Positions 8,890-16,506 of a stretch of 64,000 nucleotides of DNA are shown here, piece by piece; within the stretch, counting starts at the first letter, position 1; each line of letters opens with the position of its first letter. This stretch comes from Arthrobacter sp. FW306-2-2C-D06B (GTDB lineage: Bacteria; Actinomycetota; Actinomycetes; Actinomycetales; Micrococcaceae). The notes beneath the pieces were generated by a model. The model was not told the DNA's origin. It made no database searches and saw only the letters and a list, made by a program, of their open reading frames with translations. A program made the position numbers and the translations under genes. Location of the stretch: NCBI RefSeq assembly GCF_021789175.1, contig NZ_CP084560.1, forward strand, positions 1,612,001-1,676,000, read 5' to 3'.

Positions 8890-8940
8890 CACCTAGCCTC
8901 AGTTCATGGGACGGTGGCAACTGCCACTAAAGTTCTGTAT

Positions 8941-9834
8941 ATGAACGAAACCGGGCGCCCGCAAGAACTTCCGATGTCCAACCCCCGAGCCGATCGGGTC
9001 AGGGATGTTGCAAGGCTTGCAGGGCGCCCGGCGCGTTTAAAGCGTGGCCGGTTCCTCGCCGAAGGCCCTCAGGCCGTGCGCGAGGCGCTGCTCCTGCACC
9101 GGGAGCGGACTGCGGCAGGGGAGCCAGGCGTCGTACACGAAGTCTTCGCGAGCGAAAGCTGCCTGGACCGGCTTCCCGAACTTGCCGAGCTCGCCGACGG
9201 CGTTGCCTTGCGGCTTGCGAACGATGATGTCCTGGCCGCCATGGCGGATACCGTCAATCCCCAAGGGATTGTGGCCGTCTGCAGCTTTGTGGACGTCAGC
9301 CTTGAATCAGTGCTCGACGCCGGGCCGCGGCTGATCGCTGTCATGTGCCAAGTGCGCGATCCTGGCAATGCCGGGACGGTGCTTCGGGCCGCTGATGCCG
9401 CCGGTGCGGATGCCGTGGTTTTGACGGCCTCCAGCGTGGATATTTACAATCCGAAGGCCGTGCGGTCCACGGCCGGTTCGCTCTTCCACCTGCCGGTCGT
9501 CCTGGGTGCGGACGTCGAAGAGCTCGCGTCCCTCTGCAAGGAGCGCGGCATCGGGATCCTCGCAGCGGACGGTTACGGAACCCTCAATCTGGACAAACTT
9601 CAGGACGAGAACGCGGCACGCCGCCTGGGCGCGTCGGTAGCGCCCTCCGCCTACGCGCTCGAAGCCCCGACGGCCTGGCTGTTCGGTAACGAGGCGCAAG
9701 GACTTTCGGACTCCGAGCTTGCGCTTGCTGACCATCGTGTCGCAGTGCCCGTCTACGGTTCGGCGGAAAGCCTGAACCTCGGCACAGCCGCCACCGTATG
9801 CCTTTACGCCAGCGCGCGCTCCCAGCACTCCTGA
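8941..9834 (+). CDS. TrmH/SpoU-family RNA 2'-O-methyltransferase
   Basis: A 297-aa SPOUT methyltransferase using S-adenosylmethionine. An N-terminal substrate-binding part (LKRGRFLAEGPQAVREAL, the SpoU_sub_bind pattern) precedes the knot domain with QVRDPGNAGTVLRAADAAG, IYNPKAVRSTAGSLF, WLFGNEAQGL and VPVYGSAESLNLGTA, which are SpoU motifs 1 to 3. The position after rplT matches the gene called tsnR in mycobacteria; whether it methylates 23S rRNA is inferred. The start is uncertain: ATG 8941, ATG 8974 and an upstream GTG 8914 are in frame, none with a strong ribosome site. Confidence 0.88.
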   Translation: MNETGRPQELPMSNPRADRVRDVARLAGRPARLKRGRFLAEGPQAVREALLLHRERTAAGEPGVVHEVFASESCLDRLPELAELADGVALRLANDDVLAAMADTVNPQGIVAVCSFVDVSLESVLDAGPRLIAVMCQVRDPGNAGTVLRAADAAGADAVVLTASSVDIYNPKAVRSTAGSLFHLPVVLGADVEELASLCKERGIGILAADGYGTLNLDKLQDENAARRLGASVAPSAYALEAPTAWLFGNEAQGLSDSELALADHRVAVPVYGSAESLNLGTAATVCLYASARSQHS

Positions 9835-9936
9835 CAGTTTCTCAACCGGTACGGTATTGCTTGCAGGACGCGACCCCGCGGTCCGTTACTGCCGATTCAC
9901 TCACATCCCCTGAACCGAAGAAGAGGTGGAGCTTTC

Positions 9937-10872
9937 GTGGCTGCAAATGGCGGTACCAAGGCAATCGTGGCGGCATTGAGTGCCAACCTGGCGATTGCTG
10001 TGCTCAAGTTCGTCGCATTCGTGCTGACGATGTCGTCGTCGATGTTGGCGGAGGCAATCCACTCCGTCGCCGACTCCGGCAACCAGTTGCTCCTGCTGCT
10101 TGGCGGGAAGCGGGCGCAACGGGCCGCAAGTCCCGAACACCCCTTTGGATATGGCCGTGAGCGCTACATCTACGCCTTCATCGTCTCGATTGTGCTGTTC
10201 AGTGTTGGAGGCCTCTTCGCGCTCTACGAATCCTGGGAGAAATTCCAGCACCCCCACGCCATCGAAGGCGGTTTCTGGTGGGTGCCGCTGGCCGTGCTGC
10301 TCGGGGCCATTGTGGCGGAATCCTTCTCGTTCCGCACCGCCATCCACGAATCCAATCCCCAGCGCGGAAAACAGAGCTGGATCAAGTTCATCCGCAACGC
10401 CAAACAACCGGAACTTCCCGTGATTCTCCTGGAGGATTTCGGAGCCCTCCTGGGCCTCGTATTCGCGCTGTTCGGCGTGAGCCTGACCCTCATCACGGGC
10501 AACGGCTTGTGGGACGCGGCGGGCACAGGGATGATCGGGTTGCTTCTTGTGGGAATCGCCGTGGTGCTCGCGGTGGAAACCAAGTCCTTGCTGCTGGGCG
10601 AATCAGCCACCAAAGAGGACAACGCCCGCATCACGGAAGCCATTGAGTCCGACGGCACGCGCATCATCCACCTCAAGACCATGCACCTGGGCCCGGAAGA
10701 GCTGCTTGTCGCGGCGAAGATCAGCATCGGCGCGGCAGATACCGGTCAGGCCATTGCCAAAGCGATCGACGCCGCCGAACTCAGGATCCGCACTGCAGTA
10801 CCGATCGCCCGGGTCATCTACCTGGAGCCCGACGTCGAGCGGGTCCAGGTCCAAGCAGCCCCGGGGCAGTAA
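9937..10872 (+). CDS. Cation diffusion facilitator (Zn/Mn/Fe exporter family)
   Basis: A 311-aa CDF protein that would export divalent metal in exchange for protons across the cell membrane. Six hydrophobic segments are followed by a cytoplasmic C-terminal domain. The helix-2 metal site is visible as MLAEAIHSVADSGNQ, and a second acidic helix as LLEDFGALLGLVFALFG. GTG 9937 is preceded by GAGGTGG at good spacing. The metal cannot be read from sequence. It is a single gene in front of a convergent MFS gene; the 104-nt gap holds GCGACGAA (10910-10917) and TTCGTCGC (10946-10953) as a loose inverted repeat. Confidence 0.88.
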   Translation: MAANGGTKAIVAALSANLAIAVLKFVAFVLTMSSSMLAEAIHSVADSGNQLLLLLGGKRAQRAASPEHPFGYGRERYIYAFIVSIVLFSVGGLFALYESWEKFQHPHAIEGGFWWVPLAVLLGAIVAESFSFRTAIHESNPQRGKQSWIKFIRNAKQPELPVILLEDFGALLGLVFALFGVSLTLITGNGLWDAAGTGMIGLLLVGIAVVLAVETKSLLLGESATKEDNARITEAIESDGTRIIHLKTMHLGPEELLVAAKISIGAADTGQAIAKAIDAAELRIRTAVPIARVIYLEPDVERVQVQAAPGQ

Positions 10873-10976
10873 AGCGGCGGGAGCGCGTTGTCAGGCAGCA
10901 TGCGTCTAAGCGACGAAGGAGCGAGCATGCAGAGGATGATGCGCTTTCGTCGCGTAGCCAAGCTTGCGGGGCAGCA

Positions 10977-12185
10977 CTATGCCGCCAGTGGCCGCTTGCG
11001 TTCCAACCAGCCGCTGATTCCCGCGACGCCGAGCCCCAGGATTGCCAGGACAGCCCCGACGAGGGCAGGGGCAACGTATCCCCAGCCCCAAGCGATGACC
11101 ACGCCGCCGAGGAACGCGCCAAGGGCGTTGGCGATGTTGAGGGCCGAGTGGTTGAGTGAAGAGGCCAAGGACGGGGCGTCCGGCGATGCGTCGAGGAGGC
11201 GCGTCTGCAGCGGGGGGATAAGCATGGAGCCGATACCGCCGACGATGAAGACCATGATGAATGCGGACCACGCCCAGTGGGCCGCGAAGGCGTAGGCCAC
11301 CAGCGCCAAGGCGATGAGGGGAAGGACCCGGTAGATGGTTCCCATGACCGACTTGTCGGCGATACGGCCGCCCAGGATATTGCCTGCCACCATGCCGAGT
11401 CCGTAGAGGGCAACTACCACGGGTATCAGCGCCTGCGGAATCCCTGCCACCGAAGTCATGGTGTGGGAGATATACGTGTACGTGGCGAAGAAGCCGCCAA
11501 AACCGATGATTCCGATCAGCAACGCCAGCCACACCTGAATGCGCTTGAGGGCGCCAAGTTCCCGCCGGATGCTTGCCTCGGGGTGGGCAGGCTCAAAGGG
11601 GACAAACTTCCACAACAACACGCTGGTGGCCAGGCCGATGACGCCCACCACCACGAAGAGCAGGCGCCACCCGAACGTCTGGCCGAGCCAAGTAGCCGCA
11701 GGAACACCGATGACGTTCGCGATGGTCAGTCCGCCCATGACCATCGAAATCGCCCAACCGCGCTTGGTGGGAGCAACCAGGCTCGCTGCGATGACCGCGG
11801 CGATCCCGAAGAAGGCGCCATGCGGCAGTCCCGAGGCAAACCTCGTGATCAACATGGTTCCGTAGTCCGGTGCAATGAAGGACGTCAGGTTCGCTATGGA
11901 GAGGAACAGCATGAGTCCCAAGGCAAGTTGCTTGCGGGGGAGCCGGGCGCCCAGCGCCGCGAAGATCGGCGCACCCACTACGACACCCAAGGCGTAGGCG
12001 GAAATCAGGTTCCCGGCCTCGGGAGTGCTGATGTTGAGTCCCTGCTCGATCTCCTTGAGCAAGCCCATCATCGTGAACTCCGTGGTTCCGATGGCGAATC
12101 CACCCATGGCAAGGGCGAAGATCGCCAGCGACACGTGACGGCTTCCGGACTTTTGGGAGGTCTTGCTGACAGCGGTAGTGGTCAT
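10977..12185 (-). CDS. MFS transporter, DHA1/AraJ-like
   Basis: A 402-aa protein with 12 predicted membrane helices. The first helix region GGFAIGTTEFTMMGLL matches the signature of the DHA1 Cml/AraJ branch, which includes arabinose-efflux-like and chloramphenicol exporters; the motif-A loop reads GARLPRKQLALGL. Substrate unknown. ATG 12185 is chosen because the 11 extra residues from GTG 12218 add only a charged stretch. It is divergent from the NUDIX gene at 12332, with which it shares a 146-nt upstream region. Confidence 0.87.
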   Translation of the reverse strand: MTTTAVSKTSQKSGSRHVSLAIFALAMGGFAIGTTEFTMMGLLKEIEQGLNISTPEAGNLISAYALGVVVGAPIFAALGARLPRKQLALGLMLFLSIANLTSFIAPDYGTMLITRFASGLPHGAFFGIAAVIAASLVAPTKRGWAISMVMGGLTIANVIGVPAATWLGQTFGWRLLFVVVGVIGLATSVLLWKFVPFEPAHPEASIRRELGALKRIQVWLALLIGIIGFGGFFATYTYISHTMTSVAGIPQALIPVVVALYGLGMVAGNILGGRIADKSVMGTIYRVLPLIALALVAYAFAAHWAWSAFIMVFIVGGIGSMLIPPLQTRLLDASPDAPSLASSLNHSALNIANALGAFLGGVVIAWGWGYVAPALVGAVLAILGLGVAGISGWLERKRPLAA

Positions 12186-12319
12186 CGTCCTGTTTCTTGG
12201 GGGCGAGCGGGATGTCACTCGAAGGGAATAAAGCCGACTTTCAAGCTTAGTGCGAGTCTCCGGCGAATGCCCCTGAATGTGACAACTTCCATAGGCAAGG
12301 GCGATGACCCGACGGCCAA

Positions 12320-12325
12320 TAGACT
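12320..12325 (+). promoter_or_regulatory. NUDIX gene -10 box (leaderless)
   Basis: TAGACT ends 6 nt before GTG 12332, so the transcript is probably leaderless. Confidence 0.5.
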
Positions 12326-12331
12326 GTTGCG

Positions 12332-12772
12332 GTGACTGGACTGATAAGCGTGGCGGGCGCCGCCGTCGTCGATTCCCTTGAAAATCCGAAAAGGCTGCTC
12401 GTTGCGAGGCGTAGCGCCCCGCCGCAATTCGCCGGAATGTGGGAGTTCCCGGGCGGCAAGCTGGAGGTAGGGGAGTCCTTCGAAGACGCGCTGCACCGCG
12501 AACTGCTCGAGGAACTCGGGATCACCGTCCGGCTCGGGGCCGAGGTTGAGCCGGACGCCGGAGCCGCGTGGCCCCTGAACGAGCGCGCCGTCATGAGGGT
12601 ATGGTTCGCCGAACTGCTTGACGGCGAACCGCGTCCGCTCCAGGACCACGATGAACTCCGGTGGGTTCCGCTTGGCAATGGAGACGAGGCGTCCACCTTG
12701 CCGTGGATTCCTGCTGACCTGCCGATTGTCCGGGCACTGCTGGAGCGGGTGGCCTCCGGGCTGCTTGGCTAG
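12332..12772 (+). CDS. MutT-like NUDIX hydrolase
   Basis: A 146-aa NUDIX protein. The box is complete: GGKLEVGESFEDALHRELLEELGI carries G, E, REL and EE at the required spacing, preceded by MWEFPGG as in MutT. The likely role is hydrolysis of 8-oxo-dGTP to keep the nucleotide pool clean; this is by family resemblance. Start GTG 12332 follows a TAGACT box by 6 nt. Its stop codon shares the palindrome CTAG with the stop of the convergent radical SAM gene. Confidence 0.88.
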   Translation: MTGLISVAGAAVVDSLENPKRLLVARRSAPPQFAGMWEFPGGKLEVGESFEDALHRELLEELGITVRLGAEVEPDAGAAWPLNERAVMRVWFAELLDGEPRPLQDHDELRWVPLGNGDEASTLPWIPADLPIVRALLERVASGLLG

Positions 12773-13863
12773 AAAAGAGTGGATTGACCAGTTGTTGGAA
12801 CGGAAGTCGGTGGGAGGGAAGCCGAGCTTTCCTTGCCCGCCGTGGCGTTCCTGTGGCTGAAACCGCTGCTGGCGGAGAAACCGTGACAGGCCTTGAAGTA
12901 GTTGATGCGGCCGCTGAGCCAGGTCCTGTATTCCTTCGAAGCGTACGAGCCTTGACCGTAGAGATGCCGATACTTGCCGACGAGGCCGGGGTGGTGCGCC
13001 GCCAGCCATTGCATGAACCATTCCCGCGTGCCCGGCTTCAGGTACAACGCCCCGGCCGTCACGCCAGTGGCGCCGGCGTCGGACAGGGCCGTAAAGAGCG
13101 ACTCCAGAGCGTCATCGCTGTCCGTCAGCCACGGCAGGATAGGCATGGCCATGACGCCACACCGCAGCCCGGCCTCGCGCAGCCGGCGGATGAGTTTGAG
13201 CCTGGCGCGCGGTGCGGGTGTGCCCGGTTCCACCGCCGAGGCCAGGGCTTCGTCGGTCATAGCCAGCGAGATGCCCAGGTCCACGGGCACTTGGCTGGAG
13301 GCGTGCTTGAGGAGCGGGATGTCGCGGCCCAGGAGGGTTCCCTTGGTGAGGATGGAGAACGGGGTACCGGAATCGGCCAGGGCCCGGATGATCCCCGGCA
13401 TCAGCTGGTAGCGGCCTTCTGCCCGCTGGTAGGGATCCGTATTGGTGCCAAGGGCCACATGATGGTGGCCCCACGACGGTTTGGACAATTCCCTGCGCAG
13501 GACCTCTGCCGCGTTGATCTTCACTATCACCTGGGAATCAAAATCGTGTCCGGCGTCGAACTCCAGATAGGTGTGGCTCTTGCGCGCAAAGCAGTAGACA
13601 CAGGCGTGGCTGCATCCGCGGTAGGGGTTGACCGTCCATTCAAAAGGCATCTGGGAACCGGACGCCACCTTGTTGAGCACCGATTTGGCGGTGACCTCGT
13701 GGAAGGTGACTCCGGAGAATTCGGGGGTTGAGACGGAACGCACAAGCCCGGCCAGCGGCAGCAGTGCGTCCGTTGCCGGGGCGGCTCCGGACAGAAGGCT
13801 GTTGCTGTTGTCTCCGGGTGCCGGACCACGTTGTGGCGAAAGTGCTTGTGCGTCCCATCTCAT
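12769..13863 (-). CDS. Radical SAM protein, Rv2578c/SplB-like
   Basis: A 364-aa radical S-adenosylmethionine enzyme. The cluster motif is C-x3-C-x2-C in NPYRGCSHACVYCFA, with an aromatic residue before the last Cys; downstream ILTKGTLLGRD and the SLAMTD stretch fit the SplB-related family that mycobacterial Rv2578c belongs to. The first 60 residues are variable. The promoter region has TTGACA at 13894-13899 and a -10-like box 17 nt away with an SOS operator between them, so the gene is probably induced by DNA damage. I chose ATG 13863 (MRWDAQ); ATG 13872 lies at the edge of the operator. Function in repair is inferred from this control. Confidence 0.85.
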   Translation of the reverse strand: MRWDAQALSPQRGPAPGDNSNSLLSGAAPATDALLPLAGLVRSVSTPEFSGVTFHEVTAKSVLNKVASGSQMPFEWTVNPYRGCSHACVYCFARKSHTYLEFDAGHDFDSQVIVKINAAEVLRRELSKPSWGHHHVALGTNTDPYQRAEGRYQLMPGIIRALADSGTPFSILTKGTLLGRDIPLLKHASSQVPVDLGISLAMTDEALASAVEPGTPAPRARLKLIRRLREAGLRCGVMAMPILPWLTDSDDALESLFTALSDAGATGVTAGALYLKPGTREWFMQWLAAHHPGLVGKYRHLYGQGSYASKEYRTWLSGRINYFKACHGFSASSGFSHRNATAGKESSASLPPTSVPTTGQSTLF

Positions 13864-13870
13864 GGACTCC

Positions 13871-13899
13871 ATTCGAATATATGTTCGAACGCTTGTCAA
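13871..13899 (-). promoter_or_regulatory. SOS-type LexA box within the radical SAM promoter
   Basis: On the + strand TCGAATATATGTTCGA (13873-13888) is a 16-bp dyad that differs at one base from the actinobacterial SOS box TCGAAC-N4-GTTCGA. On the minus strand it lies in the 17-nt spacer between TTGACA (13894-13899) and a TCGAAT -10-like box (13871-13876), so LexA would block RNA polymerase directly. Confidence 0.8.
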
Positions 13900-13949
13900 G
13901 GCCTGCCGAATGTTCTCAACCGGCACGTGGAAGCCGGGCAGGCTGTTGC

Positions 13950-13955
13950 TAGGGT
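13950..13955 (+). promoter_or_regulatory. pcp -10 box (leaderless)
   Basis: TAGGGT ends 6 nt before ATG 13962. Confidence 0.5.
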
Positions 13956-13961
13956 GGGTTC

Positions 13962-14609
13962 ATGATTCTGCTGACAGGTTTCGAGCCTTTTGGCGGCGAT
14001 TCCAACAACCCCTCGTGGGCTGCCGTCCTCGAAGCGCAGGAAATTTTGCGCGCCGAAGGGCATGAGGTGGATGCGCTCGAGCTGCCGTGTGTTTTCGGCG
14101 AATCCGCTGCGGCATTGCGCGAGGCCGTGGCGCGGGTAGGCCCGGAGCTGGTCATTTGCGTCGGGCTCGCCGGAGGCCGGGACCGGCTCTCCTTGGAGCG
14201 TGTGGCCATCAACTGCGACGACGCCAGAATCCCGGACAACGCCGGAAACAGGCCCATCGACGAGCCGGTGGTGCCGGAAGGGCCCGCGGCGTACTTCAGC
14301 ACGCTGCCGTTGAAGTCCGCGCTGCGAGCACTTCAGATCGCTGGAATCCGCGCCGAAGTCTCGCAGACCGCCGGGACGTACGTCTGCAACCACGTGTTCT
14401 ATGCCCTCATGCACGAGCTCGCCGGGGCTGTTGCGCCGCGCCCCCGGGGCGGCTTCATTCACGTCCCCTATGACGCAGCGCAACTACGGCCGGGCAGCGC
14501 CGCGCCCGGCATGGCTACGCCGGACATGGGCCGGGGGATCGCCGTCGTCGTTCGCGCCGCGCTTGGGAATCCGGTGGACGCGAAACTGTCCGCGGGCGCC
14601 GTTCACTAG
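13962..14609 (+). CDS. pcp: Pyroglutamyl-peptidase I
   Basis: C15 cysteine peptidase that removes N-terminal pyroglutamate from peptides in the cytoplasm. MILLTGFEPFGGDSNNPSW is the typical N-terminus; the catalytic Cys is in SQTAGTYVCNHVFY near residue 145 and the His in GGFIHVPYD near residue 168; a Glu lies in SLERVAINCDDARIPDN. The length of 215 aa is normal. It starts from ATG 13962 after a TAGGGT box at 6 nt. The LexA box at 13873-13888 is about 75 nt upstream, but it overlaps the divergent promoter rather than this one. Confidence 0.95.
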   Translation: MILLTGFEPFGGDSNNPSWAAVLEAQEILRAEGHEVDALELPCVFGESAAALREAVARVGPELVICVGLAGGRDRLSLERVAINCDDARIPDNAGNRPIDEPVVPEGPAAYFSTLPLKSALRALQIAGIRAEVSQTAGTYVCNHVFYALMHELAGAVAPRPRGGFIHVPYDAAQLRPGSAAPGMATPDMGRGIAVVVRAALGNPVDAKLSAGAVH

Positions 14610-15256
14610 CCTCGCGTGGGCGAATCCAGCTCCCACTGCACCACAACGCTCGCGGAAACCGCCACTGAGCCCGCTTCGATGGGCACGCCTTCGCTCGCCG
14701 AGGCGCGCTGCATACCGGCCATCATGGGCACCGGCGATCCATGCTCCGGCCGCTGATCGATGGATAGCACCTGCCCCAGCCGGCCGCCGGCAAGTGCGGC
14801 AAACCGGGCAGCCTTCGCTTCGGCTTCCCGCCATGCAGCCTCTTGTGCCCGCGCCGCAACGGCCGAGGCATCCATGAAGCCTTGTTCGATCCCGTTGATG
14901 CGAAGGCTGTCACCGCCCGCGGCCACCGCGGCGGAGATGGCCTCGGGGGCCGCCGACGGCGGCCCGACCCGGGCAACGAGCGTGGTTGATGCAACATAGC
15001 CGCTGACTTTTTGCCCCTGGTTTTCGGCCCAGACGAGTTCGGCGCGCAGATTGAGGCCGCTGGTCCGCAGGTCAAGGCCGGCCACACCGCGCCCGCGCAA
15101 GGCCTCCGTCACGGCCGAGGCGATCGCGCCGGCGTCGCCATAGGCAGCTTCGGCCGCGTCGCGCCTGACCTCAACGGCGAGCGTGAACGTGAGCAGGTCG
15201 GGAACGGCTTCGGCGGTTCCTTCTCCGGTGACAGTGATGGTGCGGGCCGGTGTCAT
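14606..15256 (-). CDS. SIMPL-domain (DUF541) protein
   Basis: A 216-aa protein with the SIMPL pattern: ITVTGEGTAEAVPDLLTFTLAVEV at the N-terminus, GLDLRTSGLNLRAEL and GYVASTTLVARV in the middle, and AEAKAARFAALAGGRLGQVLSI toward the end. No signal peptide is visible, unlike many exported relatives, so it is probably cytoplasmic. Function of the family is not settled. A TAGCAT box lies 6 nt before ATG 15256. The stop shares CTAG with the stop of pcp, so the two genes overlap by 4 nt tail to tail. Confidence 0.85.
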   Translation of the reverse strand: MTPARTITVTGEGTAEAVPDLLTFTLAVEVRRDAAEAAYGDAGAIASAVTEALRGRGVAGLDLRTSGLNLRAELVWAENQGQKVSGYVASTTLVARVGPPSAAPEAISAAVAAGGDSLRINGIEQGFMDASAVAARAQEAAWREAEAKAARFAALAGGRLGQVLSIDQRPEHGSPVPMMAGMQRASASEGVPIEAGSVAVSASVVVQWELDSPTRG

Positions 15257-15262
15257 GAGGCC

Positions 15263-15268
15263 ATGCTA
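15263..15268 (-). promoter_or_regulatory. SIMPL gene -10 box (leaderless)
   Basis: On the minus strand TAGCAT ends 6 nt before ATG 15256. Confidence 0.5.
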
Positions 15269-15334
15269 GCCCCGGGCGCTCGCGAACGCCGTCCGGAGGG
15301 TGTCACGGGTTAAAGCCCCGCCGAACCCTTCTAC

Positions 15335-15442
15335 TAGACTGGGTGTTAGTGCCCGCCGGACGTGTCCAGCGAGCATCGCTCCTGCTTTTGCCATGGCCCC
15401 GCCTGGTGAAGACCATTTCCGACTCGTAGCTAAGAACAGTAG
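15335..15442 (+). promoter_or_regulatory. pheST promoter and 5' leader with two short ORFs
   Basis: TAGACT at 15335-15340 is a -10 box followed by a leader of about 95 nt. A GTG at 15349, near the expected transcript start, opens a 26-codon ORF that ends with TAG at 15427-15429 and contains four consecutive Leu codons. A second ORF from ATG 15393 has 17 codons, one Phe, and a TGA that overlaps the pheS ATG (ATGA). Neither has a good Shine-Dalgarno. Leader-peptide control is possible but unproven. Confidence 0.35.
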
Positions 15443-16504
15443 ATGACTGACACTTTGCCGGGCGCTGCCATCCCGAACCCTCTGGATGAAGCCGCCATCA
15501 CCGCTGCCGTTGAGGAAGCCGTCGCCGCGATTGCCGCTGCATCCTCCCTCGAAGAACTCAAAGCCGTCCGCTTGGCGCACACCGGCGAGAAGTCGCCCTT
15601 GAGCCTCGCCAACCGTGAAATCGGTGGCCTGCCCAAGGAGCAGAAGGCCGCCGCAGGCAAGCTCATGGGTTCCTCCCGTGGGCGGGTCAACCAGGCGCTC
15701 GCAGCTCGGACCGCCGTGCTCGAAGCCGAAAACGACGCCCGCATCCTTGTCGAGGAAACCGTCGACGTCACGGCAGGGCCGCGGCGGCGCCGTGCCGGCG
15801 CCCGCCACCCGCTGTCCACGCTGCAGGACCGCGTGGCTGACATCTTCGTCGGCATGGGTTGGGAAATCGCCGAAGGACCCGAGGTCGAGTCCGAGTGGTT
15901 CAACTTCGACGCCCTCAACTTCAAGCCCGACCACCCCGCCCGCGAAATGCAGGACACCTTCTTCGTGGAGCCTCCCGAGGCTCACTTGCTCATGCGCACG
16001 CACACTTCCCCGGTGCAGGTCCGTTCCATGCTGGAGCGCGAAGTGCCCATCTATGTGCTGTGCCCGGGCAAGGTTTTCCGCACCGATGAACTCGATGCCA
16101 CCCACACGCCCGTGTTCCACCAGTTCGAGGGCCTTGCCATCGACAAGAAGCTGAGCATGGCCGACCTGCGCGGCACCTTGGAGCACTTCGCCCGGCAGAT
16201 GTTCGGTGACGAGGCGCAAATCCGGCTGCGTCCCAACTACTTCCCGTTCACCGAGCCGTCCGCGGAGCTGGACATTTGGCACCCCGGTGCCAAGGGCGGC
16301 CCTCGCTGGATCGAATGGGGCGGCTGCGGCATGGTCAATCCCAACGTCCTGCGAGCTGCCGGCATCGACCCGGACGAGTATTCAGGATTTGCCTTCGGCA
16401 TGGGCATCGAGCGCACGCTCATGTTCCGCAACGAGGTCGGCGACATGCGCGACATGATCGAAGGCGATGTACGTTTCAGCGAGCACTTCGGGATGGAGAT
16501 CTAA
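15443..16504 (+). CDS. pheS: Phenylalanine-tRNA ligase alpha subunit
   Basis: Catalytic class II subunit of the heterotetramer that charges tRNA-Phe. The N-terminal coiled-coil arm (about residues 1-90) has LTHTGEKSP-type [11 protein letters not shown]; the catalytic part has [68 protein letters not shown] (motif 2 region) and [16 protein letters not shown] (motif 3). Length 353 aa is typical. Start ATG 15443 has only a weak ribosome site. pheT follows after 2 nt. Confidence 0.98.
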   Translation: MTDTLPGAAIPNPLDEAAITAAVEEAVAAIAAASSLEELKAVRLAHTGEKSPLSLANREIGGLPKEQKAAAGKLMGSSRGRVNQALAARTAVLEAENDARILVEETVDVTAGPRRRRAGARHPLSTLQDRVADIFVGMGWEIAEGPEVESEWFNFDALNFKPDHPAREMQDTFFVEPPEAHLLMRTHTSPVQVRSMLEREVPIYVLCPGKVFRTDELDATHTPVFHQFEGLAIDKKLSMADLRGTLEHFARQMFGDEAQIRLRPNYFPFTEPSAELDIWHPGAKGGPRWIEWGGCGMVNPNVLRAAGIDPDEYSGFAFGMGIERTLMFRNEVGDMRDMIEGDVRFSEHFGMEI

Positions 16505-16506
16505 CA

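Noticed and set aside
16276..16506. N-terminal 77-residue extension of PheT
   Set aside because: It lies over the 3' end of pheS in another frame; the family N-terminus begins at GTG 16507.
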